DNA of 64,000 nucleotides from JANYCG01 sp031386665 (lineage in GTDB: Bacteria > Pseudomonadota > Gammaproteobacteria > Burkholderiales > Burkholderiaceae_C): assembly GCA_031386665.1 (NCBI GenBank), contig JANNCN010000082.1, positions 3,265 to 67,264 of the forward strand, in the 5' to 3' direction. How positions within the stretch are numbered: position 1 is the first letter of the stretch; each line of letters starts with the position of its first letter. The notes below the pieces were generated by a model. The model worked only from the letters and a program-made list of their open reading frames with translations, had not been told where the DNA came from and did no database searches. The translations under genes were made by a program, and so were the position numbers. Positions 7,971 to 15,356 of this stretch are shown piece by piece.

Positions 7971-8083
7971 TTTACCACAATTGTGGTAAATTTTTGTGAT
8001 TTTGATCGAATTTCCGAAAATCTGAACCCCAGAGACCTCTAGATCTCGAATAATATAGATAGTTTGCTACTTTAAATATAGCA
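7971..8083 (+). repeat. Palindrome-capped interspersed repeat, copy A
   Basis: One of five related elements in this window (others at 22922, 43030, 49079 and 62536). The copy begins with the perfect palindrome TTTACCACAATTGTGGTAAA (7971-7990). About 43 bp of AT-rich sequence follows, then GACCTCTAGATCTCGAAT (8034-8051), ATAGATAGTTTGCTAC and a final TAGCA (8079-8083) that can pair with TGCTA. It lies between the convergent doc and clpB genes. It is the most degenerate copy in the central GGCCTCTAGCTC block. It may double as a transcription terminator for both genes; that is inference. Confidence 0.7.
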
Positions 8084-8116
8084 CTTTAGCGCATCCGGCG
8101 AATCAACGACACCCCC

Positions 8117-10729
8117 TCAACTCACCACCCGCGCAAAGCTGAACTCCCCCGGCGAATGAATGGGATCCACGTCCACCGGGATAATGGATTTGGGCAAAAA
8201 CTTGCCTTCCAGCAGCAGCTTGGACAGCGGGTTTTCAATGCGCTGCTGAATCGCCCGCTTCAGGGGGCGCGCGCCAAACACCGGGTCGAAACCGACCTTG
8301 GCCAGTTCTTTCAGCGCGGCGGGCGAGACTTCAAGCGTCAAGTCCATTTTGGCCAAACGCGCCTGCAGCACCTTGATTTGAATTGCGGCAATGCTCTCAA
8401 TATGGCCAGCGTCCAGGCTGTGGAACACCACAGTTTCATCAATGCGGTTCAAAAACTCGGGTCGAAAATGGTTTTTCAGCTCGTCCATCACGGCGTCTTT
8501 CACCTCGTCGTATGGCTTGCCCACCATGGCCTGAATCATCTGACTGCCGATGTTGCTGGTCATCACGATCACGGTGTTTTTAAAGTCCACGGTGCGGCCT
8601 TGGCCGTCGGTCAGGCGGCCATCGTCCAGCACTTGCAGCAGCACGTTGAAGACATCAGGGTGCGCCTTTTCGACTTCGTCCAGCAGCAACACGCAGTAGG
8701 GTTTGCGGCGAACGGCTTCGGTCAAATAACCGCCCTCTTCGTAGCCCACGTAGCCAGGAGGCGCGCCAATCAGGCGGGCGACTGAGTGCTTCTCCATGAA
8801 CTCGCTCATGTCGATGCGAACCAGGTGGTCTTCTGAATCAAACAAGAAGCCCGCCAGCGCCTTGCACAGCTCGGTTTTGCCCACGCCCGTGGGGCCAAGG
8901 AACAAAAAGCTGCCCGTGGGGCGGTTCGGGTCGCCCAAACCCGCGCGCGACCGGCGAATGGCATTGGCCACAGCGGTGATGGCCTCAGATTGCCCCACCA
9001 CGCGCTGGTGCAGTTTGTCTTCCATTTGCAGCAGCTTGTCGCGCTCGCCTTGCAACATTTTGGCCACGGGAATGCCCGTAGCGCGGCTCACTACCTCGGC
9101 GATTTCTTCGGCACCCACCATGGTGCGAAGCAACTGAGGGCGCCCGCCGTCTTTGGCATTTTTGGCTTTTCCGGCTTCGGCGGTTTGGGCTTCTTTCAGC
9201 TGTTTTTCCAGCCCAGGCAACTTGCCATATTGCAGCTCGCCGACTTTGTTGAATTCGCCTTTGCGGGTCAATTCATCCATCGAGAAGCGAACCTTTTCAA
9301 TCTCTTCCATGATGGTTTTGCTACCCTGCGCCTGCGCCTTTTCAGCCTTCCAGATTTCATCCAGGTCGGCAATTTCCTTTTGCAGGCTCTTGATCTCATC
9401 GTTGATCAATTCAAAGCGCTTTTTAGACGCATCGTCCTTCTCGCGCTTGACGGCTTCACGCTCAATTTGCAGCTGAATCAGGCGACGGTCCAGCTTGTCC
9501 ATCACCTCAGGCTTGGAATCAAGCTCAATCTTGATTTTGGACGCCGCCTCGTCGATCAGGTCAATTGCCTTGTCGGGCAAAAAACGGTCGGTGATGTAGC
9601 GGTGGCTCAGTTCCGCCGCTGCCACAATGGCCGGGTCGGTGATCTGCACGCCGTGGTGGGTTTCGTAGCGGGCTTGCAAGCCCCGCAAAATCGCAATCGT
9701 CGCCTCCACAGTCGGCTCGCCTACCAAAATCTTCTGAAACCGACGCTCCAGCGCGGCGTCTTTTTCAATGTATTTGCGGTATTCATCCAGCGTGGTCGCA
9801 CCCACGCAATGCAACTCGCCCCGGGCCAAAGCGGGTTTAAGCATGTTGCCTGCGTCCATTGCGCCTTCGGCCTTGCCAGCGCCGACCATGGTGTGTAATT
9901 CATCAATGAAAACAATGGTTTGGCCTTCGTCTTTAGCCAAGTCTTTCAACACGTTTTTCAGGCGCTCTTCAAATTCACCCCGAAACTTGGCGCCCGCCAA
10001 CAGCGCCGCCATGTCGAGCGACAAAACGCGCTTGCCTTTGAGCGATTCGGGCACTTCACCGGCCACGATGCGCTGCGCCAAGCCTTCCACAATTGCGGTT
10101 TTTCCCACACCCGGCTCGCCAATCAGCACCGGGTTGTTTTTGGTGCGCCGTTGCAGCACCTGAATGGCGCGGCGGATCTCGTCGTCACGGCCAATCACCG
10201 GGTCCAGCTTGCCCATGCGGGCACGTTCGGTCAGGTCAATGCAGTACTTTTTGAGCGATTCGCGCTGGTCTTCGGCATCGGCGCTGTCGACGTTTTGTCC
10301 ACCACGCACGGCATCAATCGCAGCCTCAAGTGACTTGCGGGTCAGGCCGTTGTCTTTGGCGATTTTGGCGATGTCTTGCTTGGTGTCGGTCAGGGCCAGC
10401 AGGAACAGCTCGCTGGCAATGAACTGGTCACCGCGTTTGATGGACTCCTTTTCAGACGCCTGTAGCAGCGACACCATGTCGCGCCCCACTTGCACCTGCT
10501 CGTGGCCCTGCACCTCGGGCAGCTTTTTCAGCGCGGCTTCGGCCGCCGCTGTCAATCCGACAAGGTTAACGCCCGCGCGTTGCAACAGCGCTTTGGGGCC
10601 ATCGGCCTGGCGAAGCATGGCAAGCAGCACGTGGGCTGGCTCGATGAAGGCGTGATCTTGCCCCAGGGCCAGCGTTTGCGCATCGCCCAGGGCTTCCTGG
10701 AATTTGGTGGTTAGTTTGTCAGTTCTCAT
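8117..10729 (-). CDS. clpB: Protein disaggregase ClpB
   Basis: This 870-residue Hsp100 chaperone rescues aggregated proteins together with DnaK. The N-terminal double-repeat domain covers about 1-145. NBD1 has Walker A GEPGVGKT at 204-211 and Walker B VFIDELHT near 273-280. The coiled-coil M domain spans about 400-530, and NBD2 has Walker A GPTGVGKT at 612-619, followed by the GYVGYEEGG pore loop and a sensor-2 GARPLKR motif near the end. The length matches the family (about 860). No CIRCE or obvious sigma-32 promoter was recognised in the 79 bp separating it from the divergent gene at 10809. Confidence 0.98.
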   Translation of the reverse strand: MRTDKLTTKFQEALGDAQTLALGQDHAFIEPAHVLLAMLRQADGPKALLQRAGVNLVGLTAAAEAALKKLPEVQGHEQVQVGRDMVSLLQASEKESIKRGDQFIASELFLLALTDTKQDIAKIAKDNGLTRKSLEAAIDAVRGGQNVDSADAEDQRESLKKYCIDLTERARMGKLDPVIGRDDEIRRAIQVLQRRTKNNPVLIGEPGVGKTAIVEGLAQRIVAGEVPESLKGKRVLSLDMAALLAGAKFRGEFEERLKNVLKDLAKDEGQTIVFIDELHTMVGAGKAEGAMDAGNMLKPALARGELHCVGATTLDEYRKYIEKDAALERRFQKILVGEPTVEATIAILRGLQARYETHHGVQITDPAIVAAAELSHRYITDRFLPDKAIDLIDEAASKIKIELDSKPEVMDKLDRRLIQLQIEREAVKREKDDASKKRFELINDEIKSLQKEIADLDEIWKAEKAQAQGSKTIMEEIEKVRFSMDELTRKGEFNKVGELQYGKLPGLEKQLKEAQTAEAGKAKNAKDGGRPQLLRTMVGAEEIAEVVSRATGIPVAKMLQGERDKLLQMEDKLHQRVVGQSEAITAVANAIRRSRAGLGDPNRPTGSFLFLGPTGVGKTELCKALAGFLFDSEDHLVRIDMSEFMEKHSVARLIGAPPGYVGYEEGGYLTEAVRRKPYCVLLLDEVEKAHPDVFNVLLQVLDDGRLTDGQGRTVDFKNTVIVMTSNIGSQMIQAMVGKPYDEVKDAVMDELKNHFRPEFLNRIDETVVFHSLDAGHIESIAAIQIKVLQARLAKMDLTLEVSPAALKELAKVGFDPVFGARPLKRAIQQRIENPLSKLLLEGKFLPKSIIPVDVDPIHSPGEFSFARVVS

Positions 10730-10808
10730 AGGGGCTATTTTGGGCGCAAGTCATGGTTTTCAAGCAAGCAACTTGTTGATGCAGATCAATGGCTTCTAAA
10801 ATTCAACC

Positions 10809-11423
10809 ATGCGCCTGCACCAACTGAACCTTCAATACGATCCCACCCAGGACCGCCTGCTTGTGCGCATCAGCACCACCGCCCAGGTCGAATTGCGGCT
10901 TTGGTTTACCCGGCGGCTGACCGTGGGGGTGATGCCCCTGTTGCGCAAACTGGTGGCTCAACAGACTGACAAGAGAGCGGCACTGAAAGCGCCAGGCGAC
11001 GCTGTTGACCGGCCTGCCAACCCTAAAATTCGGGAGTTTTTGAGTGAAATTGAACGGGAAACCGCCCTCAAAAATTCGGATTTTGCGACGCCCTACAAAG
11101 AACCGCCTTCGAAACCCGGCGTTGACCCCAAAGGCGCTGCGCACGCAACAGATGACACGCTATTGGTCACAGAAATTGCCCTGACACCCCTTGACAACGC
11201 CCATTTGCGCATCAAATTCACGGGGAATTCAGGCCAATTTGCCCCTTCTGGTAAAAGCCAGGACGTTCAAATCGAGCTTGACGACAAACTGATGCACGGG
11301 TTTCTTCACCTGCTGGAGAAGGCCTACACCAACTCTCAATGGGCGCAAACCCCCACGCCACCTTTGGATGCTGAAGAGCTTAAGGACGCCGCAGCCACGA
11401 CTCGACCGCAGTATTTGAATTAA
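10809..11423 (+). CDS. Conserved hypothetical protein
   Basis: 204 residues without signal peptide or membrane segment. The N-terminal part (MRLHQLNLQYDPTQDRLLVR, then RLWFTRRLTVGVMP) and the C-terminal part (DVQIELDDKLMHGFLHLLEK) look like conserved blocks separated by a charged, Pro-rich linker at about 75-110. I recognise it only as a protein of Burkholderiales often found beside clpB or moaE; no function is assigned. Its stop overlaps the convergent moaE stop by 4 bp, so the two mRNAs share complementary 3' ends. Confidence 0.75.
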   Translation: MRLHQLNLQYDPTQDRLLVRISTTAQVELRLWFTRRLTVGVMPLLRKLVAQQTDKRAALKAPGDAVDRPANPKIREFLSEIERETALKNSDFATPYKEPPSKPGVDPKGAAHATDDTLLVTEIALTPLDNAHLRIKFTGNSGQFAPSGKSQDVQIELDDKLMHGFLHLLEKAYTNSQWAQTPTPPLDAEELKDAAATTRPQYLN

Positions 11424-12007
11424 TTGGCAGGGTCGTTGCTGACATCCAAGCCCCAGCGGCGCAAAGCCACATCGTCGCTGACCCGCGCATCAACCCATTT
11501 GGCACCTTGTGCTGTTTGCTCCTTCTTCCAAAATGGCGCTTGGGTCTTCAAGTAGTCCATTAAAAATTCGCAGGCCTTGAAGCTCTCGCCCCGGTGCGCG
11601 GAAGTGACCGCCACCAACACAATTTGATCCAGTGGCTGCAACAAGCCAATGCGATGCACCACCCTTGCACCGAAAATATCAAATCGCCGATGCGTCTCGT
11701 CAATCATCGCCTCAATCGACGCCTCGGTCATGCCAGGGTAATGCTCCAGCTCCAATGAGCTGATGTCGCCTACCTCCGTGGCAAGCGTCGGGGCAAAATT
11801 TCCCGAAGGGCCGCCCCGAGGAAAATTAGGCCCTCCGGGGGGCAGCGCAGCACACGAAGTGGCAAGCGTGGGGGCCACATTACGGTCGCGGACGGTGCCG
11901 ACAAAGCTACATACCGCCCCGACTCGTTTGTCGGCACTTCGCAAGGCATTGACCTCGGCAGACAAATCGAAATCTTGGGTTTGGATGAAAACGCGCTGAA
12001 TTGACAT
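11420..12007 (-). CDS. moaE: Molybdopterin synthase catalytic subunit MoaE with repeat insertion
   Basis: MoaE, with MoaD, converts precursor Z (cyclic pyranopterin) into molybdopterin by transferring two sulfurs. Family motifs are FVGTVRDRN, LELEHYPGMTE, HRIGLLQPLDQIVLVAVTSAHR and the lysine-containing KTQAPFWKKE. The protein is 195 residues against about 150 normally. The excess comes from about 35 residues at 45-79, in the loop between DRN and VGDISSLELEHYPG, encoded by a palindromic repeat element (11771-11875). The frame is preserved and all catalytic blocks remain, so the gene is probably functional. Its usual partner gene moaD is close by (13239-13490), separated by the dapA-like gene on the other strand. 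Confidence 0.93.
   Translation of the reverse strand: MSIQRVFIQTQDFDLSAEVNALRSADKRVGAVCSFVGTVRDRNVAPTLATSCAALPPGGPNFPRGGPSGNFAPTLATEVGDISSLELEHYPGMTEASIEAMIDETHRRFDIFGARVVHRIGLLQPLDQIVLVAVTSAHRGESFKACEFLMDYLKTQAPFWKKEQTAQGAKWVDARVSDDVALRRWGLDVSNDPAN
11771..11875 (-). repeat. In-frame palindromic element inside moaE
   Basis: On the minus strand this block encodes APTLATSCAALPPGG then PNFPRGGPSGNFAPTLATEV. GTGGCAAGCGTSGGGG occurs in direct orientation at both edges (11778-11793 and 11859-11874), so APTLAT appears twice in the protein. The core is the same element as 16038-16118 (thrC) and 58098-58174 (sdhE). Removing it restores the expected MoaE sequence DRN-VGDISSLELEHYPG. The DNA has self-complementary segments, for example GCCCTCCGGGGGGC on the plus strand. 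Confidence 0.85.
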
Positions 12008-12054
12008 GCCTGAATTGTGGCATTGTTGCCCAACAGAAATGCTAAGATGATCTC

Positions 12055-12150
12055 ATGTCCCACCGTGTATCCCGCTCTTCTTTTGCGCCAACCAGCGCCA
12101 TGATTGCGGGTGCGTGCGTCAGCAAATCCAAAAAACCGAAGCTCATCTGA
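12055..12150 (+). CDS. Possible lysine-rich leader peptide upstream of the dapA-like gene
   Basis: This 31-codon ORF starts at ATG 12055; an internal ATG at 12100 would give 16 residues. It ends VSKSKKPKLI, with four lysine codons among the last nine. Its stop codon lies inside the left arm of the hairpin 12142-12150/12172-12180. No strong ribosome site is visible (only AAGA-like). A short ORF rich in codons for the pathway product before competing hairpins is the layout of an attenuator. Translation is unproven and it may be noise. Confidence 0.3.
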   Translation: MSHRVSRSSFAPTSAMIAGACVSKSKKPKLI

Positions 12151-12191
12151 CCGGAGCTTAAGGTTCCGTCCTCAGATGAGCGATGGAACCT
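12142..12191 (+). promoter_or_regulatory. Two mutually exclusive hairpins before the dapA-like gene
   Basis: CTCATCTGA (12142-12150) is exactly complementary to TCAGATGAG (12172-12180). AGGTTCC (12161-12167), in the loop of that hairpin, is exactly complementary to GGAACCT (12185-12191), outside it. The two stems are interlocked, so they form alternative structures or a pseudoknot. No clear intrinsic terminator follows, though TTTTTT occurs at 12250-12255. The gene start at 12286 has its own ribosome site (GAGGA). Confidence 0.4.
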
Positions 12192-12285
12192 GTCAAGCTG
12201 TCAACTTGCTGCTCTCACACTGGTTTTCAACGCAATTTTGAATCGACGGTTTTTTAATCGGTCATGTCCCTTTGAGGAATGATGC

Positions 12286-13149
12286 ATGCAAGCCCCTGCC
12301 GATAACCGCCCACAGCCCAGGCCCAATTTCAAATTTTCAGGCCTCTGGGTTCCCCTGATCACACCGTTTCACAAAGGCCTGATCGACCACGAGTCACTCA
12401 GCGCCTTGGTTAAACGGTACGCAAAAGACGGTGTCAGCGGCTTCGTGGTGTGCGGCTCCACTGGCGAAGCAGCTGCCTTAGATGATGCCGAGCAAATCGC
12501 CGTGCTGCAAACCGTCTTGCAGGCGTGCGGCGATTTGCCCGTGGTGATGGGTGTCTCGGGCTACAACCTGCCCAAAATGCAGGCCTGGGTCACGGTGCTG
12601 GCTGCGTGCAACATAGCCGGTCTGCTGGTGCCCGCGCCGCACTACATCCGCCCCTCGCAGGCGGGTCTGCAAGCCTGGTTCACGGCAATCGCCGACGCTA
12701 CGCCCATGCCGCTGATCATTTACGACATTCCCTACCGTACGGGCGCAATCATCGATCTAGCCACGCTGATGAATCTGGCGGCGCATCCGCGCATCGTCGG
12801 CATCAAAGACTGTGGCGGTGATGCTGCCAAGACCCGCGCCCTGATCTCCGATGGCAGACTGGCCGTGCTGGCTGGCGACGACGCGCAAATTTTCACGACC
12901 GTCGCCCAAGGCGGCGCTGGAGCCATTGCAGCCAGTGCGCACATTCGCACCAACGAATTTGTCGAGGTGATTCGCCACCTGCGCGGCGGCGATTTAGTCC
13001 AAGCCCGCCAAGCATGGGAACCATTGCCAACGTTGATCGATGCGATGTTTGCCGAACCTAACCCAGCGTCGATTAAAGCGGCATTGGCGGTGCAGGGTTC
13101 GATTCAGAATGAGTTACGGTTGCCAATGATGGCGGCGCGGATCGCCTAG
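12286..13149 (+). CDS. DapA-like 4-hydroxy-tetrahydrodipicolinate synthase family protein
   Basis: This 287-residue (beta/alpha)8 Schiff-base aldolase is of the DHDPS/NAL family. DapA condenses pyruvate with aspartate semialdehyde in lysine and diaminopimelate synthesis. The active-site lysine is in IVGIKDCGG (about residue 174), the catalytic tyrosine in IYDIPYRTG (about 146), and the substrate loop is CGSTGEA (usually GTTGE). The serine-for-threonine change in that loop and the divergent N-terminus mean another aldolase of the family is possible. It stands alone on the plus strand between moaE and moaD, behind the leader ORF and hairpins at 12055-12191. Confidence 0.8.
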   Translation: MQAPADNRPQPRPNFKFSGLWVPLITPFHKGLIDHESLSALVKRYAKDGVSGFVVCGSTGEAAALDDAEQIAVLQTVLQACGDLPVVMGVSGYNLPKMQAWVTVLAACNIAGLLVPAPHYIRPSQAGLQAWFTAIADATPMPLIIYDIPYRTGAIIDLATLMNLAAHPRIVGIKDCGGDAAKTRALISDGRLAVLAGDDAQIFTTVAQGGAGAIAASAHIRTNEFVEVIRHLRGGDLVQARQAWEPLPTLIDAMFAEPNPASIKAALAVQGSIQNELRLPMMAARIA

Positions 13150-13238
13150 CACTCGCTAGACTTCTGGACTTACACCGTTTTCGCGGAAGCGTCTAGGCCT
13201 TTCTGACGCTACGCTACTGTTGGGTTTCCCCCAAAAAG

Positions 13239-13490
13239 CTAACCGCCTGTGACCGGCGGAAAGAACGCGACCTCGGCACTGTCCCACAGCACTGTGCCTT
13301 CATCGGCCATGGCTTGATTCATCGCAACACGAAGCGTTTTGCTGCGCGCCAAGGCCAGCGCATGCGAGCCACCACGGGCGATCAGCTCGTCTCGCAGCGC
13401 GGCCAAGGTGGGTGCCGACGTGGCGACAGATTCGCTGCCAACGCCAATGGTTTCACGAATCGAGGCGAAATATTTGACAGTGATTTTCAT
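13239..13490 (-). CDS. moaD: Molybdopterin synthase sulfur-carrier subunit MoaD
   Basis: This 83-residue ubiquitin-like protein ends in VTGG, the C-terminal Gly-Gly that becomes a thiocarboxylate and donates sulfur to MoaE. It begins MKITVKYFASIRETIG, typical of the family. The frame is open far upstream (to 13718), but that part overlaps moeA, so ATG 13490 is chosen; it is 4 bp after the moeA stop. The operon order on the minus strand is mobB, moeA, moaD. Confidence 0.95.
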   Translation of the reverse strand: MKITVKYFASIRETIGVGSESVATSAPTLAALRDELIARGGSHALALARSKTLRVAMNQAMADEGTVLWDSAEVAFFPPVTGG

Positions 13491-13494
13491 GGCT

Positions 13495-14748
13495 TCAAGA
13501 CGATAGTTCTGAAAACGCAATGAACTGCACGATATCACCCACTGCGATGGGGTTGCCCGCCGGGTTGTCGACCACGCCATCGCCCCAAACGGCTGAGGTG
13601 AGCACACCTGAGCTTTGGTTGGGAAACAGATCCAAACCACCTTGCGCGTTGCGTCGAACCCGCAAAAACTCACGGCGCTTGTCGGCTTTGGGCCAACTAA
13701 AGTGCGCTGGCAAAGCAACAGATTTTGCAGTGACGCAAATTGCCCCTTGAAGTTTCAGAAGGAATGGACGCACCAACACCAGGAAAGTGATGAAGCTGGA
13801 CACCGGGTTGCCAGGCAGCCCCATGAAATGCGCACCCCCAATGCGACCGTAGGCAAACGGCTTACCGGGTTTGATGGCGATTTGCCACAGGTTCAACTCG
13901 CCCAGGGCCTGCACAGCGGGTTTGATGTGGTCTTCTTCACCGACCGAGACACCCCCGCTGGTCAAAATCAGGTCATGGTGATCTGACGCTACGCGCAGGG
14001 CTTCGAGCGTGGCGTCCAGCCGATCTGGCACGATGCCCAAGTCGGTTACCACGCAGCCCAAGCGAATCAACAGCGCCCGCAAAAAAAATCGGTTGGAGTT
14101 GTAGATCGCGCCAGGCTTCATGTCACCAGGTGCCACGTCGCCTGGCATGACCAACTCATCGCCCGTGGAGAAAAGCGCGACACGCGGTTGGCGAGCCACT
14201 TGCAGGCGGTTCATGCCAACGCTGGCGGCCAGGCCTAAGCAGGCGGGGGTCAGCCGATCGCCTTTTGAGAGAACCACGGCCCCTTGTGTGACGTCTTCGC
14301 CAGCGCGTCGAATCCATTGACCCGGTTGCGCCAACACGTTCACCTTAACCTGATCGACACCGCCCGCCGAGCTCACCAGCGTGCAGTCTTCCTGCATCAC
14401 GATGGCATCTGCACCTGCGGGCACCGGTGCGCCCGTGAAAATGCGCGCCGCCGTGCCGTTGTGCAAAGGGCTTCCACTCGCGCCCGCCGCAATGCGTTGG
14501 GACACGGGCAGCAAGGTGCCCAGCTCGGGTAAATCGGCACAGCGCAGCGCGTAACCGTCCATCGAGCTGTTGTCTTGCGGTGGCACCTGCAGAGCAGACA
14601 CCACCTCTTGCGCAAGCACGCGGCCATCGGCATCGAAGGTTGAGATCTCGTCAACACCTGGCAACACCACCGCGTGCGCCAGCAGCTCAGCCAGCGCACT
14701 GTCCAGAGATTTCAAAGGCGGTCGTGCCGCAGGCACAGGCAGGCTCAT
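13495..14748 (-). CDS. moeA: Molybdopterin molybdenumtransferase MoeA
   Basis: This 417-residue protein inserts molybdate into adenylylated molybdopterin to give the active cofactor. Visible motifs are PPQDNSSMDGYAL (about 57-69), GAPVPAGADAIVMQED (about 105-120), the MoCF domain (IYNSNRFFLRALLIRLG, then DLILTSGGVSVGEEDH at about 257-272), KPFAYGRIGGAHFMGLPGNPVSS (about 298-320) and a C-terminal beta domain. The stop lies 4 bp before moaD, and the start overlaps the mobB stop by 4 bp, so the three genes form one transcription and translation unit. Confidence 0.97.
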   Translation of the reverse strand: MSLPVPAARPPLKSLDSALAELLAHAVVLPGVDEISTFDADGRVLAQEVVSALQVPPQDNSSMDGYALRCADLPELGTLLPVSQRIAAGASGSPLHNGTAARIFTGAPVPAGADAIVMQEDCTLVSSAGGVDQVKVNVLAQPGQWIRRAGEDVTQGAVVLSKGDRLTPACLGLAASVGMNRLQVARQPRVALFSTGDELVMPGDVAPGDMKPGAIYNSNRFFLRALLIRLGCVVTDLGIVPDRLDATLEALRVASDHHDLILTSGGVSVGEEDHIKPAVQALGELNLWQIAIKPGKPFAYGRIGGAHFMGLPGNPVSSFITFLVLVRPFLLKLQGAICVTAKSVALPAHFSWPKADKRREFLRVRRNAQGGLDLFPNQSSGVLTSAVWGDGVVDNPAGNPIAVGDIVQFIAFSELSS

Positions 14749-15278
14749 CCGAAGGCTTCGGCGCGGTAGTCGAAGCGCATGGCGTTGGCCAATATCCAGT
14801 CTGCTACGGCTTGCGGGTTGTTTAGATCCAGCACTGGGCGCTGGGTGGGTTCAGGCAACTGATCTGGCGAGTCTGTTGCGATGGCGACGATGAAAGGGTC
14901 GTCCACGTAACGCGCACGCTTGCCTTCTGACGCGCGCCAAACCTCAATTTTCTGTAAATCGCTCTGTTTGAAACCTTCCACAATCACCCAGTCCACGCCG
15001 TCATACAGTTCGGCAATGAGCTGGTGCACGGTCAAGGCGGCGGGCTGCTCAAACTCGCGCATCAGCGCCAGACGGGTGTCGCTGGCCACCACCACTTCAA
15101 ATGCTCCCGCCTCGCGGTGCCGCCAAGTGTCTTTGCCCGCATGGTCGATATTGAAGCTGTGGTGGGCGTGCTTGACCACAGACACCCGCTGCCCGCATGC
15201 TCGCAAGAGCGGAATCAGACGCTCTACCAAGGTGGTTTTGCCAGACCCTGAGAACCCCGCGATACCGATAACGTTCAT
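14745..15278 (-). CDS. mobB: Molybdopterin-guanine dinucleotide biosynthesis GTPase MobB
   Basis: 177 residues with a Walker A loop GFSGSGKTT at 8-16, SVVKHAHHSFNIDHAGKDTW at about 33-52 (the conserved KH.HH...D..GKD block) and VDWVIVEGFK at about 95-104. MobB binds GTP and assists MobA in attaching GMP to molybdopterin. The gene is first in the mobB-moeA-moaD operon and overlaps moeA by 4 bp (ATGA). thrC lies upstream on the same strand with a 78-bp gap, so readthrough from the threonine genes is possible. Confidence 0.95.
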   Translation of the reverse strand: MNVIGIAGFSGSGKTTLVERLIPLLRACGQRVSVVKHAHHSFNIDHAGKDTWRHREAGAFEVVVASDTRLALMREFEQPAALTVHQLIAELYDGVDWVIVEGFKQSDLQKIEVWRASEGKRARYVDDPFIVAIATDSPDQLPEPTQRPVLDLNNPQAVADWILANAMRFDYRAEAFG

Positions 15279-15356
15279 TGAATTGTTTTTCCCCGGAATA
15301 AAGGCTGCGAATTGCGCAGCGTCATGGATCGCTATGACCAGAGCAGCAAGCCAGCC

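Noticed and set aside
13188..13210. Hairpin AGCGTC/GACGCT between the dapA-like gene and moaD as a terminator
   Set aside because: Only six base pairs with an 11-nt loop and no T-run on either strand.
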